Assembly: GCF_904846525.1 (NCBI RefSeq)
Contig: NZ_CAJHAZ010000005.1
Span: forward strand, 142,832-206,831
Reading direction: 5' to 3'
Source of the DNA: Psychrobacter sp. 1044
Lineage (GTDB): Bacteria > Pseudomonadota > Gammaproteobacteria > Pseudomonadales > Moraxellaceae
Length of the DNA stretch: 64,000 nt
This document shows, in pieces, positions 41,080-49,621 of this stretch (position 1 is its first letter; each line of letters begins with the position of its first letter). The notes under the pieces are model-generated. The model was not told the origin of the DNA. It worked only from the letters and a program-made list of their open reading frames with translations, and did not search any database. Position numbers and translations under genes: made by a program.

Positions 41080-42546
41080 ATGCGCTATCAAAATACCTAT
41101 GTCAATCTAGACACACGCCTTTATCATGAGCAACCGCCGACGCCGCTGGACAATCCACGTGCTGGACACTTCAACATGCAAGTTGCGCAGCAGTTAGGCT
41201 GGACAAATGATGAAGATTTGATGACACATTGGGTAGAGATACTCGGTGGTCAATACGTGCCAGCGGATTTTAAGCCATTGGCCATGGTTTATGCGGGTCA
41301 CCAATTTGGGCAATGGGCAGGTCAATTGGGTGATGGGCGCGGCTTACTGATGGCACAAGTGCTCGATAACAATAATCAATTGCAAGACTTGCACCTTAAG
41401 GGCATTGGTCTGACGCCTTACTCGCGGATGGGTGATGGGCGTGCTGTCTTGCGCAGCACTATTCGCGAGTATTTATGTGGTCATGCACTGACACAACTTG
41501 GCATACCTTCGTCAAACGCACTGGGGTTTGTTGTCTCCGATACCAGAGTGCGCCGTGAGCGCATGGAAGCAGGTGCGGTATTGATGCGCGTGGCTGATAG
41601 TCACATTCGTTTGGGTCATATCGAGTGGATTGCCAGCTTTGCGCCCGATTTACTCGCTGAGTTCACTGATTATATGATCGACACTTATTATCCAGAGTGC
41701 CGTGATAGTGACGCTCCCATACTGACATTTTTAACCACGGTGGTTGAGCGAACCGCACGAATGATCGCTGACTGGCAACTGATTGGCTTTGCGCATGGCG
41801 TAATGAATACTGACAACCTCTCTATCACTGGTAGCACCTTAGACTTTGGTCCATTTGGTTTTATGGAGCGTTTTAATCCTGCTTGGATCAACAACCACTC
41901 TGATCATACTGGTCGCTACGCTTATCAGAATCAACCTGCTATTGGTCACTGGAATCTCAATGCTTGGCTGCCACATTTTATGCGCTTAGAGGGCGTAACA
42001 CGTGAGGCGTTAGCAGACTGTCTAGCGCCTTATGAAGCCACATTTATGCAGCACTATCAGCAAGGGCTTTGTCGTAAGCTTGGGCTGCAGCATGCAAAAG
42101 AGAGTCTAACCTTGGCTTTTGAATGGTTAACCTTGTTAGAAGACAACTTGCTGGACTATACCAATAGCTTCCGTGCGCTACTCGGTTTGGTCGCGCCGAA
42201 TGAGCACCATTATGAAGAGCAGCTATTGTCAACCATGGCGAATGAGCTTAGCGATGATGCCCAACAAGTCTGGCAAGATTGGTCGACTCGTTATGTGGCT
42301 CAAATAAAACAGCTGCCACTTGAGCAAGTTATCGATGATATGCAGCACAATAATCCTGTTTATGTACTGCGTAATAGTATGGCGCAGCGTGCCATTACGG
42401 CAGCAGAACAAGGACAGTTCGAAGAAGTGAGTCGAGTATTCGATTTACTGGCTAACCCTTATCAGGTACAAGCAATCGCTACCCTTCTCGACACGATGCC
42501 GCCTACCCCACATGCGCCGCAAATGCCAATTAGTTGCTCGTCTTAA
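41080..42546 (+). CDS. selO: protein adenylyltransferase SelO (YdiU/UPF0061)
   Basis: A 488-residue SelO pseudokinase that AMPylates proteins, in the redox-stress role described for E. coli SelO. Family signatures: VYAGHQFGQWAGQLGDGRG, LHLKGIGLTPYSRMGDGRAVLRSTIREYL, FGFMERFNPAW and NHSDHTGRYAYQNQP. CAGGA lies nine bases before the ATG at MRYQNT, which also gives the usual length; an upstream GTG in frame is unlikely. Many SelO proteins end with a selenocysteine or cysteine near the C-terminus; here the end is ISCSS, so the Cys version is present. Confidence 0.92.
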   Translation: MRYQNTYVNLDTRLYHEQPPTPLDNPRAGHFNMQVAQQLGWTNDEDLMTHWVEILGGQYVPADFKPLAMVYAGHQFGQWAGQLGDGRGLLMAQVLDNNNQLQDLHLKGIGLTPYSRMGDGRAVLRSTIREYLCGHALTQLGIPSSNALGFVVSDTRVRRERMEAGAVLMRVADSHIRLGHIEWIASFAPDLLAEFTDYMIDTYYPECRDSDAPILTFLTTVVERTARMIADWQLIGFAHGVMNTDNLSITGSTLDFGPFGFMERFNPAWINNHSDHTGRYAYQNQPAIGHWNLNAWLPHFMRLEGVTREALADCLAPYEATFMQHYQQGLCRKLGLQHAKESLTLAFEWLTLLEDNLLDYTNSFRALLGLVAPNEHHYEEQLLSTMANELSDDAQQVWQDWSTRYVAQIKQLPLEQVIDDMQHNNPVYVLRNSMAQRAITAAEQGQFEEVSRVFDLLANPYQVQAIATLLDTMPPTPHAPQMPISCSS

Positions 42547-42893
42547 TGACATGTTATTAAACTGCTATTCTGTAATATTTTGAAACATTATGAGATTAAG
42601 GTTGATATTTAACCCTATTTTTTGGCATTATTAATTGGCTAAATAATGAATATCATTTTACTATATTATTCTCGCCGTTCACGGCAGCTGACTAGGCAGT
42701 GAATTGGCAATAGTGCTAGAATAACTATTCCACTAGATTACTTTTTTGGCTCAATGCTTAATCGCTAATCCTGACACTTTAAATTATTAACTGTTTAGCG
42801 TCACGTTACCCTTAGAGGATTATCATTCCATAATTTTTTGAGGGTAAAACGTTATTTTTATCTCCATTTACTTTATTCCAATTTATTCTAACC
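42547..42893. other. AT-rich intergenic region before maeB
   Basis: About 350 bases with no open frame that has a ribosome-binding site, no terminator-like hairpin and no repeat that I can support. It presumably carries the maeB promoter. Confidence 0.3.
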
Positions 42894-45227
42894 ATGGCAA
42901 TTATTATGAATGACGATACCACTTTGAATACGGATAACCTTAGTACAGAAAAAGAGCAGTTTGAACAAGCTGCCTTACATTATCATGAGTTCCCACGTCC
43001 AGGCAAAATCTCTGTCACCCCTATTAAGCAGTTGGCAAACCAACGTGACTTAGCACTTGCCTATTCACCAGGTGTGGCAGTTCCTTGTCTTGAGATTCAA
43101 AGAGATCCGACGTTAGCGGCTAAATATACCGCCCGTAGCAACTTGGTTGGTGTTATCACCAACGGTACAGCGGTACTGGGTCTAGGTAATATCGGGCCAT
43201 TGGCATCGAAGCCTGTGATGGAAGGTAAAGGGGTTCTATTCAAAAAATTCGCAGGTATCGACGTTTTTGATATTGAAATTGCACAAAATGATCCAGACAA
43301 ATTCATCGAAGCTGTTGCCTCTCTTGAGCCTACTTTCGGTGGCATCAATCTAGAAGACATCAAAGCACCAGAATGTTTCAAAATTGAGCGTGAATTACGT
43401 AAGCGCATGAACATTCCAGTATTTCATGATGACCAACATGGTACGTCAATCATTGTTGCAGCAGCGATGCTCAACGCGCTATTGATTACTGGTAAAAAAA
43501 TCGAAGAGATTAAAATCGTCTGTTCAGGTGCCGGTGCCGCCGCCATTTCTTGTCTAGATATTATTTGCGCACTTGGTGTAAACAAAAATAATATCTTTGT
43601 TTCAGATTCACGCGGTATCATTACGACTATCCGTGAAAATCTTGACGAAACCAAACAGCGCTATGCCCGTGAGACGACGGCGACCACTATCGACGAAGTG
43701 ATGGATGATGTCGATATGTTCCTTGGTCTATCGATGCCTGGCACGTTATCTGAAGATATGGTTCGCCGTATGGCAAAAGACCCTATCGTCTTTGCACTTG
43801 CTAACCCAACGCCTGAGATCATGCCAGAATTGGCGCACGCCGTACGTCCAGATGTCATCATGGCAACGGGTCGCTCAGACTATCCAAACCAAGTAAACAA
43901 CGCTTTATGCTTCCCTTATATCTTCCGCGGCGCATTAGATGTTGGTGCCACGACTGTTAACGAAGAGATGAAAGTTGCTTGTGTAAGAGCTATTGCTGCG
44001 ATGGCACACGTTGAAGCAACGCCGACCACCAGCGCTAGAAACATTGAAAAAATGCAAAGTTTCGGTCGTGATTACCTGATTCCAGGACCTTTAGAGCCAA
44101 ACCTAATCATCGAGATCGCGTCTGCGGTCGCTCAAGCTGCGATGGATTCAGGCGTTGCAACCTTACCTATCGCTGATATGCAAGCTTATCGTCAGCGTCT
44201 GTCTGAGTTCGTCTATAACTCTGCATTCGTGATGAAACCAATCTTTGCTCGCGCTAAAGCCGATCCAAAACGTATCGTTTACTGTGAAGGTGAAGACAAT
44301 AATATCTTACTTGCTGTGCAAGTGGTCGTTGATGAAAAGCTAGCCCAACCTATTTTAATTGGTCGTCCTTCAGTCATCGAAGCCAATATCGAAAAACTAG
44401 GGTTACGTCTAAAAGATGGCGAAAACATTACAATCGTTAACGTTGATGACGATCCTCGTTATAAAGACTACTGGCAGGGTTACTACGAGAAGAACAAACG
44501 TCTTGGTGTGAGTATTGAACTTGCTCGCCGTGATGTTCGTCGTAAGACCACATTGATCGGCTCACTATTGGTCGAAAATGGCGCTGCAGATGGTATGGTA
44601 TGTGGTACGTTTAGCCATTATCAGTTGCACTTAAAATATGTACAAAGCGTTATTGGCAAAAAAGAAGGTGTGAACGACTTCTATGCTATGAATGCGGTAC
44701 TCATGCAAGATCGTAATATTTTCATCGCTGATACTTATATCCACGAAGATCCAACGGCTGAACAATTGGCTGAAATGACTGTCTTAGCGGTTGATCAATT
44801 ACGTCGCTTTGGTATCACACCACGTGTCGCGCTAGTTTCTCATTCTAACTTTGGCGCTTCAAATCGCACCAGTGCTGTAAAAATGCGCAAGGTCTATGAA
44901 CTGCTGACAGATATGAATGTAGACTTTGAATTCGACGGCGAGATGCAAGGTGACGCCGCGTTGAATGAACATATTCGTTTAAACAACATGCCATCAAGTC
45001 CGTTGAAAGGTGCTGCAAATCTGCTCATCTTACCAACACTTGACGCCTCAAATATTGCCTTTAACCTACTCAAGACAGCAACTGGTAGCGCCTCTATTGG
45101 CCCTATTTTATTAGGTACTAGCAAACCGGTACATATTCTCACACCATCAGCAACTGCACGTGGTATCGTCAATATGACTGCTCTTTCCGTTACTGAAGCT
45201 CAAGATTTGGCGAGCGAAAATCAGTAA
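42894..45227 (+). CDS. maeB: NADP-dependent malic enzyme with phosphotransacetylase-like domain
   Basis: A 777-residue MaeB. Residues of about 20-440 are the malic enzyme ([68 protein letters not shown]). The remainder is the phosphate-acetyltransferase-like regulatory domain ([41 protein letters not shown]). It decarboxylates malate to pyruvate and supplies NADPH. Two ATGs four codons apart are possible starts; neither has a good ribosome-binding site. Confidence 0.93.
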   Translation: MAIIMNDDTTLNTDNLSTEKEQFEQAALHYHEFPRPGKISVTPIKQLANQRDLALAYSPGVAVPCLEIQRDPTLAAKYTARSNLVGVITNGTAVLGLGNIGPLASKPVMEGKGVLFKKFAGIDVFDIEIAQNDPDKFIEAVASLEPTFGGINLEDIKAPECFKIERELRKRMNIPVFHDDQHGTSIIVAAAMLNALLITGKKIEEIKIVCSGAGAAAISCLDIICALGVNKNNIFVSDSRGIITTIRENLDETKQRYARETTATTIDEVMDDVDMFLGLSMPGTLSEDMVRRMAKDPIVFALANPTPEIMPELAHAVRPDVIMATGRSDYPNQVNNALCFPYIFRGALDVGATTVNEEMKVACVRAIAAMAHVEATPTTSARNIEKMQSFGRDYLIPGPLEPNLIIEIASAVAQAAMDSGVATLPIADMQAYRQRLSEFVYNSAFVMKPIFARAKADPKRIVYCEGEDNNILLAVQVVVDEKLAQPILIGRPSVIEANIEKLGLRLKDGENITIVNVDDDPRYKDYWQGYYEKNKRLGVSIELARRDVRRKTTLIGSLLVENGAADGMVCGTFSHYQLHLKYVQSVIGKKEGVNDFYAMNAVLMQDRNIFIADTYIHEDPTAEQLAEMTVLAVDQLRRFGITPRVALVSHSNFGASNRTSAVKMRKVYELLTDMNVDFEFDGEMQGDAALNEHIRLNNMPSSPLKGAANLLILPTLDASNIAFNLLKTATGSASIGPILLGTSKPVHILTPSATARGIVNMTALSVTEAQDLASENQ

Positions 45228-45305
45228 TTCATCCTGCGCTACCTAGGTAGTATGTGTTATCGAGATGGTCTCTATTATTCATTTATAAAGACCGTCTGCT
45301 ATACT

Positions 45306-45348
45306 AAAACCAGTCAATGCTATTAAATAGCGTTGGCTGGTTTTTTTT
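45306..45348 (+). terminator. intrinsic terminator after maeB
   Basis: A long imperfect stem (AAAACCAGTCAATGCTA / TAGCGTTGGCTGGTTTT) with a TTAAA loop and a run of eight T. Confidence 0.88.
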
Positions 45349-45435
45349 GCTTGTTATACATTGGCTAAGACGCAACGTAGCCTTATTTAGTATCAGTCAT
45401 CACTGGCTCAATAAAAATAAAAGATAGAGGCATTC

Positions 45436-46623
45436 ATGCAAATTTACCTTGTTGGCGGCGCGGTACGCGATCAACTGTTAGCACGTCCTATTAAAGATAA
45501 AGATTTTGTCGTCGTTGGTGCAACTGTTGCAGAAATGCTTGATGCAGGGTTCCAGCAAGTGGGTGCAGATTTCCCTGTATTTTTGCATCCTAGTAGCCAT
45601 GAAGAATACGCACTGGCACGCACTGAACGCAAAGAAGGCTCGGGGTATAAAGGCTTTAGCATACATGCCAATCCTGACGTCAGCTTAAAAGAGGATCTAC
45701 AACGTCGAGACTTGACGATTAATGCCATGGCGATAGAAGTCACCAGCTTAACTGATGATACGCCAATCAACGGTGACGTCATTGACTATTATGGTGGCAT
45801 GGCTGATATACACAGTAAAACCTTGCGTCATGTATCAGGTGCATTTAGCGAAGACCCTCTACGAGTGCTTCGAACCGCTCGCTTTTATAGCCGTTATTAT
45901 GATTTAGGTTTTGTCATTGCTGATGAAACTTTGACGTTGATGCGCCAATTGGTTGACTCTGGAGAGCTTGCACATTTAAGTGCAGAGCGCATTTGGCAAG
46001 AATCTAGCCGTGCAACCATGCAGCTATCGCCGCAGGTATACTGGCAACAACTGTTTGAGATTGGTGCGCTCATAGAATATTTTGCCCCACTACATCAAGC
46101 TTGGGCTAATACTCAGATACGTGAAACGGTACAGACTGCGCTATATTTCGCAGGGCAAATGCAATTGAACTTGTCACAACGTTGGGCGCTATTAATGAGT
46201 AGCCTTAATTCATTTTTATTTACCTCAGAACATACAAATGAAAACGTAAATAAAGCAGCCAATATAAAAGGTATCAATGATATAGGCAACGCCGCTAAGG
46301 TACCAAAGGCACACACTCAATTTTCGACTCTCTTCGCTCAGCAAGTCGCAAAGCTAAGCACAATACACCATTTAAGCGCGGCTGAAAAAATTGATCTCAT
46401 ACAGACTTGTGGTGCTCATAAAGAGCCTGATAAGTTATCGCAGCTATTAGTGACCAGCCACGTGTTGCAATTGGCAACACAGCACCGTCAGATAATGATA
46501 GCATTGAATAGCTTTCATGCCATTAGTATGCAGGATATTGACTCAGCACTAACAGGCCCTGCGATTGGTGCGGCATTACGACAAGCCAGAATTGAGCACT
46601 TGCAAGTACGAAACCAATGTTAA
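45436..46623 (+). CDS. cca: CCA-adding tRNA nucleotidyltransferase, lacking the HD site
   Basis: A 395-residue class II nucleotidyltransferase that builds or repairs tRNA 3' CCA ends. The head domain is intact: YLVGGAVRDQLL, the metal-binding DxD in PIKDKDFVVVG, and the template-binding LQRRDLTINAMA. The neck carries EDPLRVLRTARFYSRYYDL. Where bacterial CCA enzymes of E. coli type have the HD phosphohydrolase (HPEIDTG, CHDLGKG), this protein shows unrelated residues (FAPLHQAWANTQ, LLMSSLNSF), so the phosphatase/phosphodiesterase activity is probably absent. AGAGG precedes the start. A tRNA gene lies shortly downstream. Confidence 0.92.
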   Translation: MQIYLVGGAVRDQLLARPIKDKDFVVVGATVAEMLDAGFQQVGADFPVFLHPSSHEEYALARTERKEGSGYKGFSIHANPDVSLKEDLQRRDLTINAMAIEVTSLTDDTPINGDVIDYYGGMADIHSKTLRHVSGAFSEDPLRVLRTARFYSRYYDLGFVIADETLTLMRQLVDSGELAHLSAERIWQESSRATMQLSPQVYWQQLFEIGALIEYFAPLHQAWANTQIRETVQTALYFAGQMQLNLSQRWALLMSSLNSFLFTSEHTNENVNKAANIKGINDIGNAAKVPKAHTQFSTLFAQQVAKLSTIHHLSAAEKIDLIQTCGAHKEPDKLSQLLVTSHVLQLATQHRQIMIALNSFHAISMQDIDSALTGPAIGAALRQARIEHLQVRNQC

Positions 46624-46802
46624 GAAAATTTAAAAAGATGCAGCAGCGCAATATCATTGACTCAATTCCTATGCAGCGTATAGGTCGACCTGACGAGATT
46701 GCCCATCATGTGTTGTACCTAGTACAGGCAAATTATATTACTGCTGAGATTCTTACTGTTGATGGTGGTCGCAGCCTGATACTGGCTGGTGGTCATATTT
46801 GA
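46617..46802 (+). pseudogene. C-terminal remnant of a short-chain dehydrogenase
   Basis: The frame encodes only the last 50 or so residues of an SDR/FabG-like reductase: IPMQRIGRPDEIAHHVLYLVQANYITAEILTVDGGRSL. The Rossmann GxxxGxG and the SxnYxxxK catalytic residues are missing. The open frame begins inside the last codons of cca, and no ribosome-binding site is visible. About 190 N-terminal residues have been deleted, leaving the 3' end beside the tRNA. It is probably a fossil of a gene that once followed cca. Confidence 0.75.
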
Positions 46803-46897
46803 TAGAAAAGTAGAGCATCATAAAAAATATCTTGATTACTACCTATCTTTTACTTGAAAAATTAAAAAATTCAGGTATCATTGTCCGTCTAGCGTTA

Positions 46898-46974
46898 GGG
46901 CCCATAGCTCAGTTGGTTAGAGCAGAGGACTCATAATCCTTTGGTCGTAGGTTCAAGTCCTACTGGGCCCACCA
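46898..46974 (+). tRNA. tRNA with CAU anticodon (Ile2 or elongator Met)
   Basis: A complete 77-nt cloverleaf including encoded CCA. The acceptor stem GGGCCCA pairs with TGGGCCC, D-loop AGCTCAGTTGGTTAGAGC, anticodon loop CTCATAA, T-arm GTAGGTTCAAGTCCTAC. An automatic caller would name it tRNA-Met. The body, including TTGGTCG after the anticodon stem and GGTTCAAGTCC, looks more like the Ile2 tRNA whose C34 becomes lysidine. Its 3' end is the apparent attachment site of the island to the right. Confidence 0.93.
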
Positions 46975-46986
46975 TATATTAAATCA

Positions 46987-47020
46987 GGCTTGTTCGCAGC
47001 GATGCGGCAAGCCTTTTTTT
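46987..47020 (+). terminator. terminator after the tRNA gene
   Basis: GGCTTG..CGCA pairs with TGCG.CAAGCC around a GCGA loop, followed by eight T, 12 bases after the tRNA. Confidence 0.8.
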
Positions 47021-47049
47021 TATGGGGTTTCGGCAGATTTAAGAATACA

Positions 47050-47124
47050 TTGGTATATGGCGAACCATATAGAATATTGGTATATTTGTTGGTATAGATT
47101 ATACCAACGCGGAGATATACCAAC
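47050..47124 (+). promoter_or_regulatory. integrase control region with five TTGGTATA boxes
   Basis: TTGGTATA occurs in direct orientation at 47050, 47077 and 47089 and inverted (TATACCAA) ending at 47107 and 47123. The third and fourth form a perfect palindrome GTTGGTATA-GAT-TATACCAAC. The last box overlaps the ribosome-binding site to the integrase start. This suggests integrase arm-type binding sites or autoregulation at attP. Confidence 0.65.
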
Positions 47125-48315
47125 ATGCCATTAACTCATACGATTATCAATAAATTAACACCAAGTGAAAAATGCACCCCTAGCCGCCCTGACAAGCATA
47201 GCGATGGCGATGGCCTTCAACTGTGGGTAAGACATACGGGAAACAAAGTCTGGGTCAGTGCTTACCGCTGGCAAGGTAAACAGCAATCACTCACTTTGGG
47301 CAAGTATCCACTAATCACATTACAACAAGCACGCCAGCGTAACCTAGAAATAAAACAGTTAATTAGTGAAGGTATTAACCCGAAGGATAAGAAAAAAGAG
47401 AAAGCTGCTGAACAAGACGGTTCAAGACTTTTTGATACTATTGCACAAGCTTGGTATGCGGATCGCAAGACCTTTTTAGCCTCAAGTACGTTTAGTCGTA
47501 ATTATTCAGCCTATATGCGTGACGTTAAACCGATTATTGGTCATAAACTAATTGATGATATTACCCCACCTGATATTTTGAAGATTGGTAAGAATGTCGA
47601 GGCTCGTGGCGCTAATGAAATGGCGCGACGTATAATGGCAGAGGTTGGACAGATATTTAAACATGCTATTCGCATAGGTATAGCAACATCAAATCCTGCG
47701 GCAGATTTATCAGCGGCAATCAAACCGCATAAGACTAAAAATCACAGCCGTATTACGTCAAAAGAGTTACCAAAACTTTTACAAGATATCAATGACTACA
47801 CTGGCCATATCCCAGTCAAACTAGGTCTATGGTTCTTATGCTATACCTTTGTACGAACTAATGAGATCAGATTTATGGAATGGTCAGAAATCGACTGGAA
47901 GGATAAAATTTGGCGTATACCTGCAGACAAAATGAAGATGGATAGACCTCACATTGTGCCTCTTGCACCGCAGGTCATAGATATATTACAACAAATTAAA
48001 GAGCTGAATTTTTCAGAGCAGTACGTATTCTACAACCCTTCAACTCGCAAACCTTACAGCCAAAATGCTTTTATTAACGCGCTTTATCAGATGGGTTATA
48101 AATACAAAATGACGGGGCATGGTTTCCGAGGGCTGGCAAGCACCACCCTTCACGAACAGGGCTATATGCATGAGGCTATAGAGCTACAACTCGCCCATGA
48201 GCAAGAGAACAAAATTAGTAAAGCATATAACGGTGCCCAACATTTAGATTATCGTCGAGATATGATGAATGCGTGGGCAGATTTTATAGATAATAGTTTT
48301 CGAAAAGGTTATTGA
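47125..48315 (+). CDS. P4-type tyrosine integrase
   Basis: A 396-residue tyrosine recombinase. The N-terminal arm-binding DUF4102 domain has SDGDGLQLWVRHTGNKVWVSAYRWQGKQQSLTLGKYPLITLQQAR. The catalytic domain has Arg in FVRTNEIRFMEW, H-x-x-R in GHGFRGLA, His in LQLAHEQEN and Tyr in KAYNGA. The set is complete, so it is probably active, inserting the island at the tRNA 3' end. GGAG precedes the start. It reads away from the tRNA, as is usual for such islands. Confidence 0.93.
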   Translation: MPLTHTIINKLTPSEKCTPSRPDKHSDGDGLQLWVRHTGNKVWVSAYRWQGKQQSLTLGKYPLITLQQARQRNLEIKQLISEGINPKDKKKEKAAEQDGSRLFDTIAQAWYADRKTFLASSTFSRNYSAYMRDVKPIIGHKLIDDITPPDILKIGKNVEARGANEMARRIMAEVGQIFKHAIRIGIATSNPAADLSAAIKPHKTKNHSRITSKELPKLLQDINDYTGHIPVKLGLWFLCYTFVRTNEIRFMEWSEIDWKDKIWRIPADKMKMDRPHIVPLAPQVIDILQQIKELNFSEQYVFYNPSTRKPYSQNAFINALYQMGYKYKMTGHGFRGLASTTLHEQGYMHEAIELQLAHEQENKISKAYNGAQHLDYRRDMMNAWADFIDNSFRKGY

Positions 48316-48361
48316 TTTTTATCAAAAAATTTATTTTACTTCAACTTATAGAGCAATTTTT

Positions 48362-49228
48362 ATGTTAAAAAGTAGTGATTTTTATAATTTTAAAGACTCT
48401 GTTGCACTTTTCAAAGATATGATAGATAAAAGCATAAGTGACACTGAAGTGTATAGAAGAATAGAATCTGGTCAATTGACCCCCTATCTTGACTACAAAG
48501 GTGCTGCCCACCTTACTAAAAATGGAACAGTTTTGAGAGGTATTGACTATGTCTTCAAACTCTTTGAAGAAGAGTTTTATGTTTCGGGTATATTTAAGTT
48601 ATCTAACGAAAATATATTCCTTTCAGAATTTTGTCTTGAAGCTATCTTAGGAGTTGGAAATCCTGTAGCTCAAAAAATTAAGATCTATAGTATTAGTAAT
48701 GAAAATCTAAAAAATAAGGATCTTTCATTAGGTTATTGTTTATATAATATAAATGACAAGATAAATGAAAAACACCTAAAAACTGGTTTGAAATGCGAAA
48801 TAGTTTTTGATAAAGAAGAATTACTAAATATAGTCAGTGAATATAAAAACAAGCAAAGAAACGATTATTTAGAAAATGAACTTGAAGAAGCTAGAGAGCA
48901 TATTGAACGTTTAAAACGTGGTAGAAACCTATTAGAGGTAGAAGTCGATAGATTAAAGAGAGATCTGCGAGCTACTCAACTTCAAGAACCTACTGAAAAT
49001 CTAAATGATGTGAAGGACAGCGCCTATCGTCTTATATTCGCTCTTAAGGATATAATATTGGGATTAGACCAAGAGTCCAAAGTTTTATCTACTGAGAAAA
49101 AGAACAAAATCAATTTTGTTAATCAAAGTGAAATAATTGATCACATCACTGCTAAGGAGACTCCAAAGCTCAGCAAGAGCAATATTGAAAAGATCTTCAC
49201 AGAAGCTAACAAACGTAGTTTAGACTAA
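48362..49228 (+). CDS. hypothetical island protein with coiled coil
   Basis: A 288-residue, AT-rich-coded protein. The N-terminal 160 or so residues are a globular region of unknown type (RRIESGQLTPYLDYKGAAHL may be part of a winged helix). Residues of about 170-215 form a strong charged coiled coil (LENELEEAREHIERLKRGRNLLEVEVDRLKRDLRA). The C-terminal section (LSKSNIEKIFTEANKRSLD) recalls proteins that follow integrases in phage satellites. No ribosome-binding site is evident. Function unknown. Confidence 0.7.
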   Translation: MLKSSDFYNFKDSVALFKDMIDKSISDTEVYRRIESGQLTPYLDYKGAAHLTKNGTVLRGIDYVFKLFEEEFYVSGIFKLSNENIFLSEFCLEAILGVGNPVAQKIKIYSISNENLKNKDLSLGYCLYNINDKINEKHLKTGLKCEIVFDKEELLNIVSEYKNKQRNDYLENELEEAREHIERLKRGRNLLEVEVDRLKRDLRATQLQEPTENLNDVKDSAYRLIFALKDIILGLDQESKVLSTEKKNKINFVNQSEIIDHITAKETPKLSKSNIEKIFTEANKRSLD

Positions 49229-49231
49229 TTT

Positions 49232-49265
49232 TCGCAAGTTGCGATTTGCAAGTCGCAAGTTGCGA
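49232..49265. promoter_or_regulatory. two identical palindromes upstream of the AlpA-type gene
   Basis: TCGCAAGTTGCGA occurs perfectly at 49232-49244 and 49253-49265. Each is a palindrome around a central G, and their centres are 21 bases apart, two helical turns, so bound dimers would lie on one face. They sit about 90 bases before the AlpA start and directly after the coiled-coil gene, as expected for an operator of the island regulator. Confidence 0.7.
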
Positions 49266-49354
49266 TGACTATGTATGATTCCTACCTTATATTCTAGCTA
49301 CACCGTAACTGTTCGTTGCGGTGGATAATCATCGTAATATACGGAGACGCTAGA

Positions 49355-49621
49355 ATGAAAGATTCTACAAAGAATACCCAAACTGAAAAAAGTGTGGTTA
49401 GTAACCTTTTGCCGCTTCAGGGAATGTCTAGAGCAAAAGACATTCTGCCACTTTTACCATTTTCGAGAACGACTTTACATGAGTGGAGTAACGATGGTAG
49501 GTTTCCTGCAAGTGTTAAACTATCTCCAAAAATGGTGGCTTGGCGAAATGCGGACGTTCTAGAGTGGCTAGAAAAGCAAAGCCTAAATCCTTCTGATGTG
49601 CAGGAGGAAACTAATGATTAA
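49355..49621 (+). CDS. AlpA-family regulator
   Basis: An 88-residue MerR-like HTH protein. The core (LPLQGMSRAKDILPLLPFSRTTLHEWSNDGRFPASVKLSPKMVAWRNADVLEWLEKQS) is the AlpA pattern. AlpA proteins activate P4-like excision genes and control satellite replication. GGAG is eight bases before the chosen ATG; upstream frame codons are not supported. It overlaps the next gene by eight bases, so translation is coupled. Confidence 0.88.
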   Translation: MKDSTKNTQTEKSVVSNLLPLQGMSRAKDILPLLPFSRTTLHEWSNDGRFPASVKLSPKMVAWRNADVLEWLEKQSLNPSDVQEETND

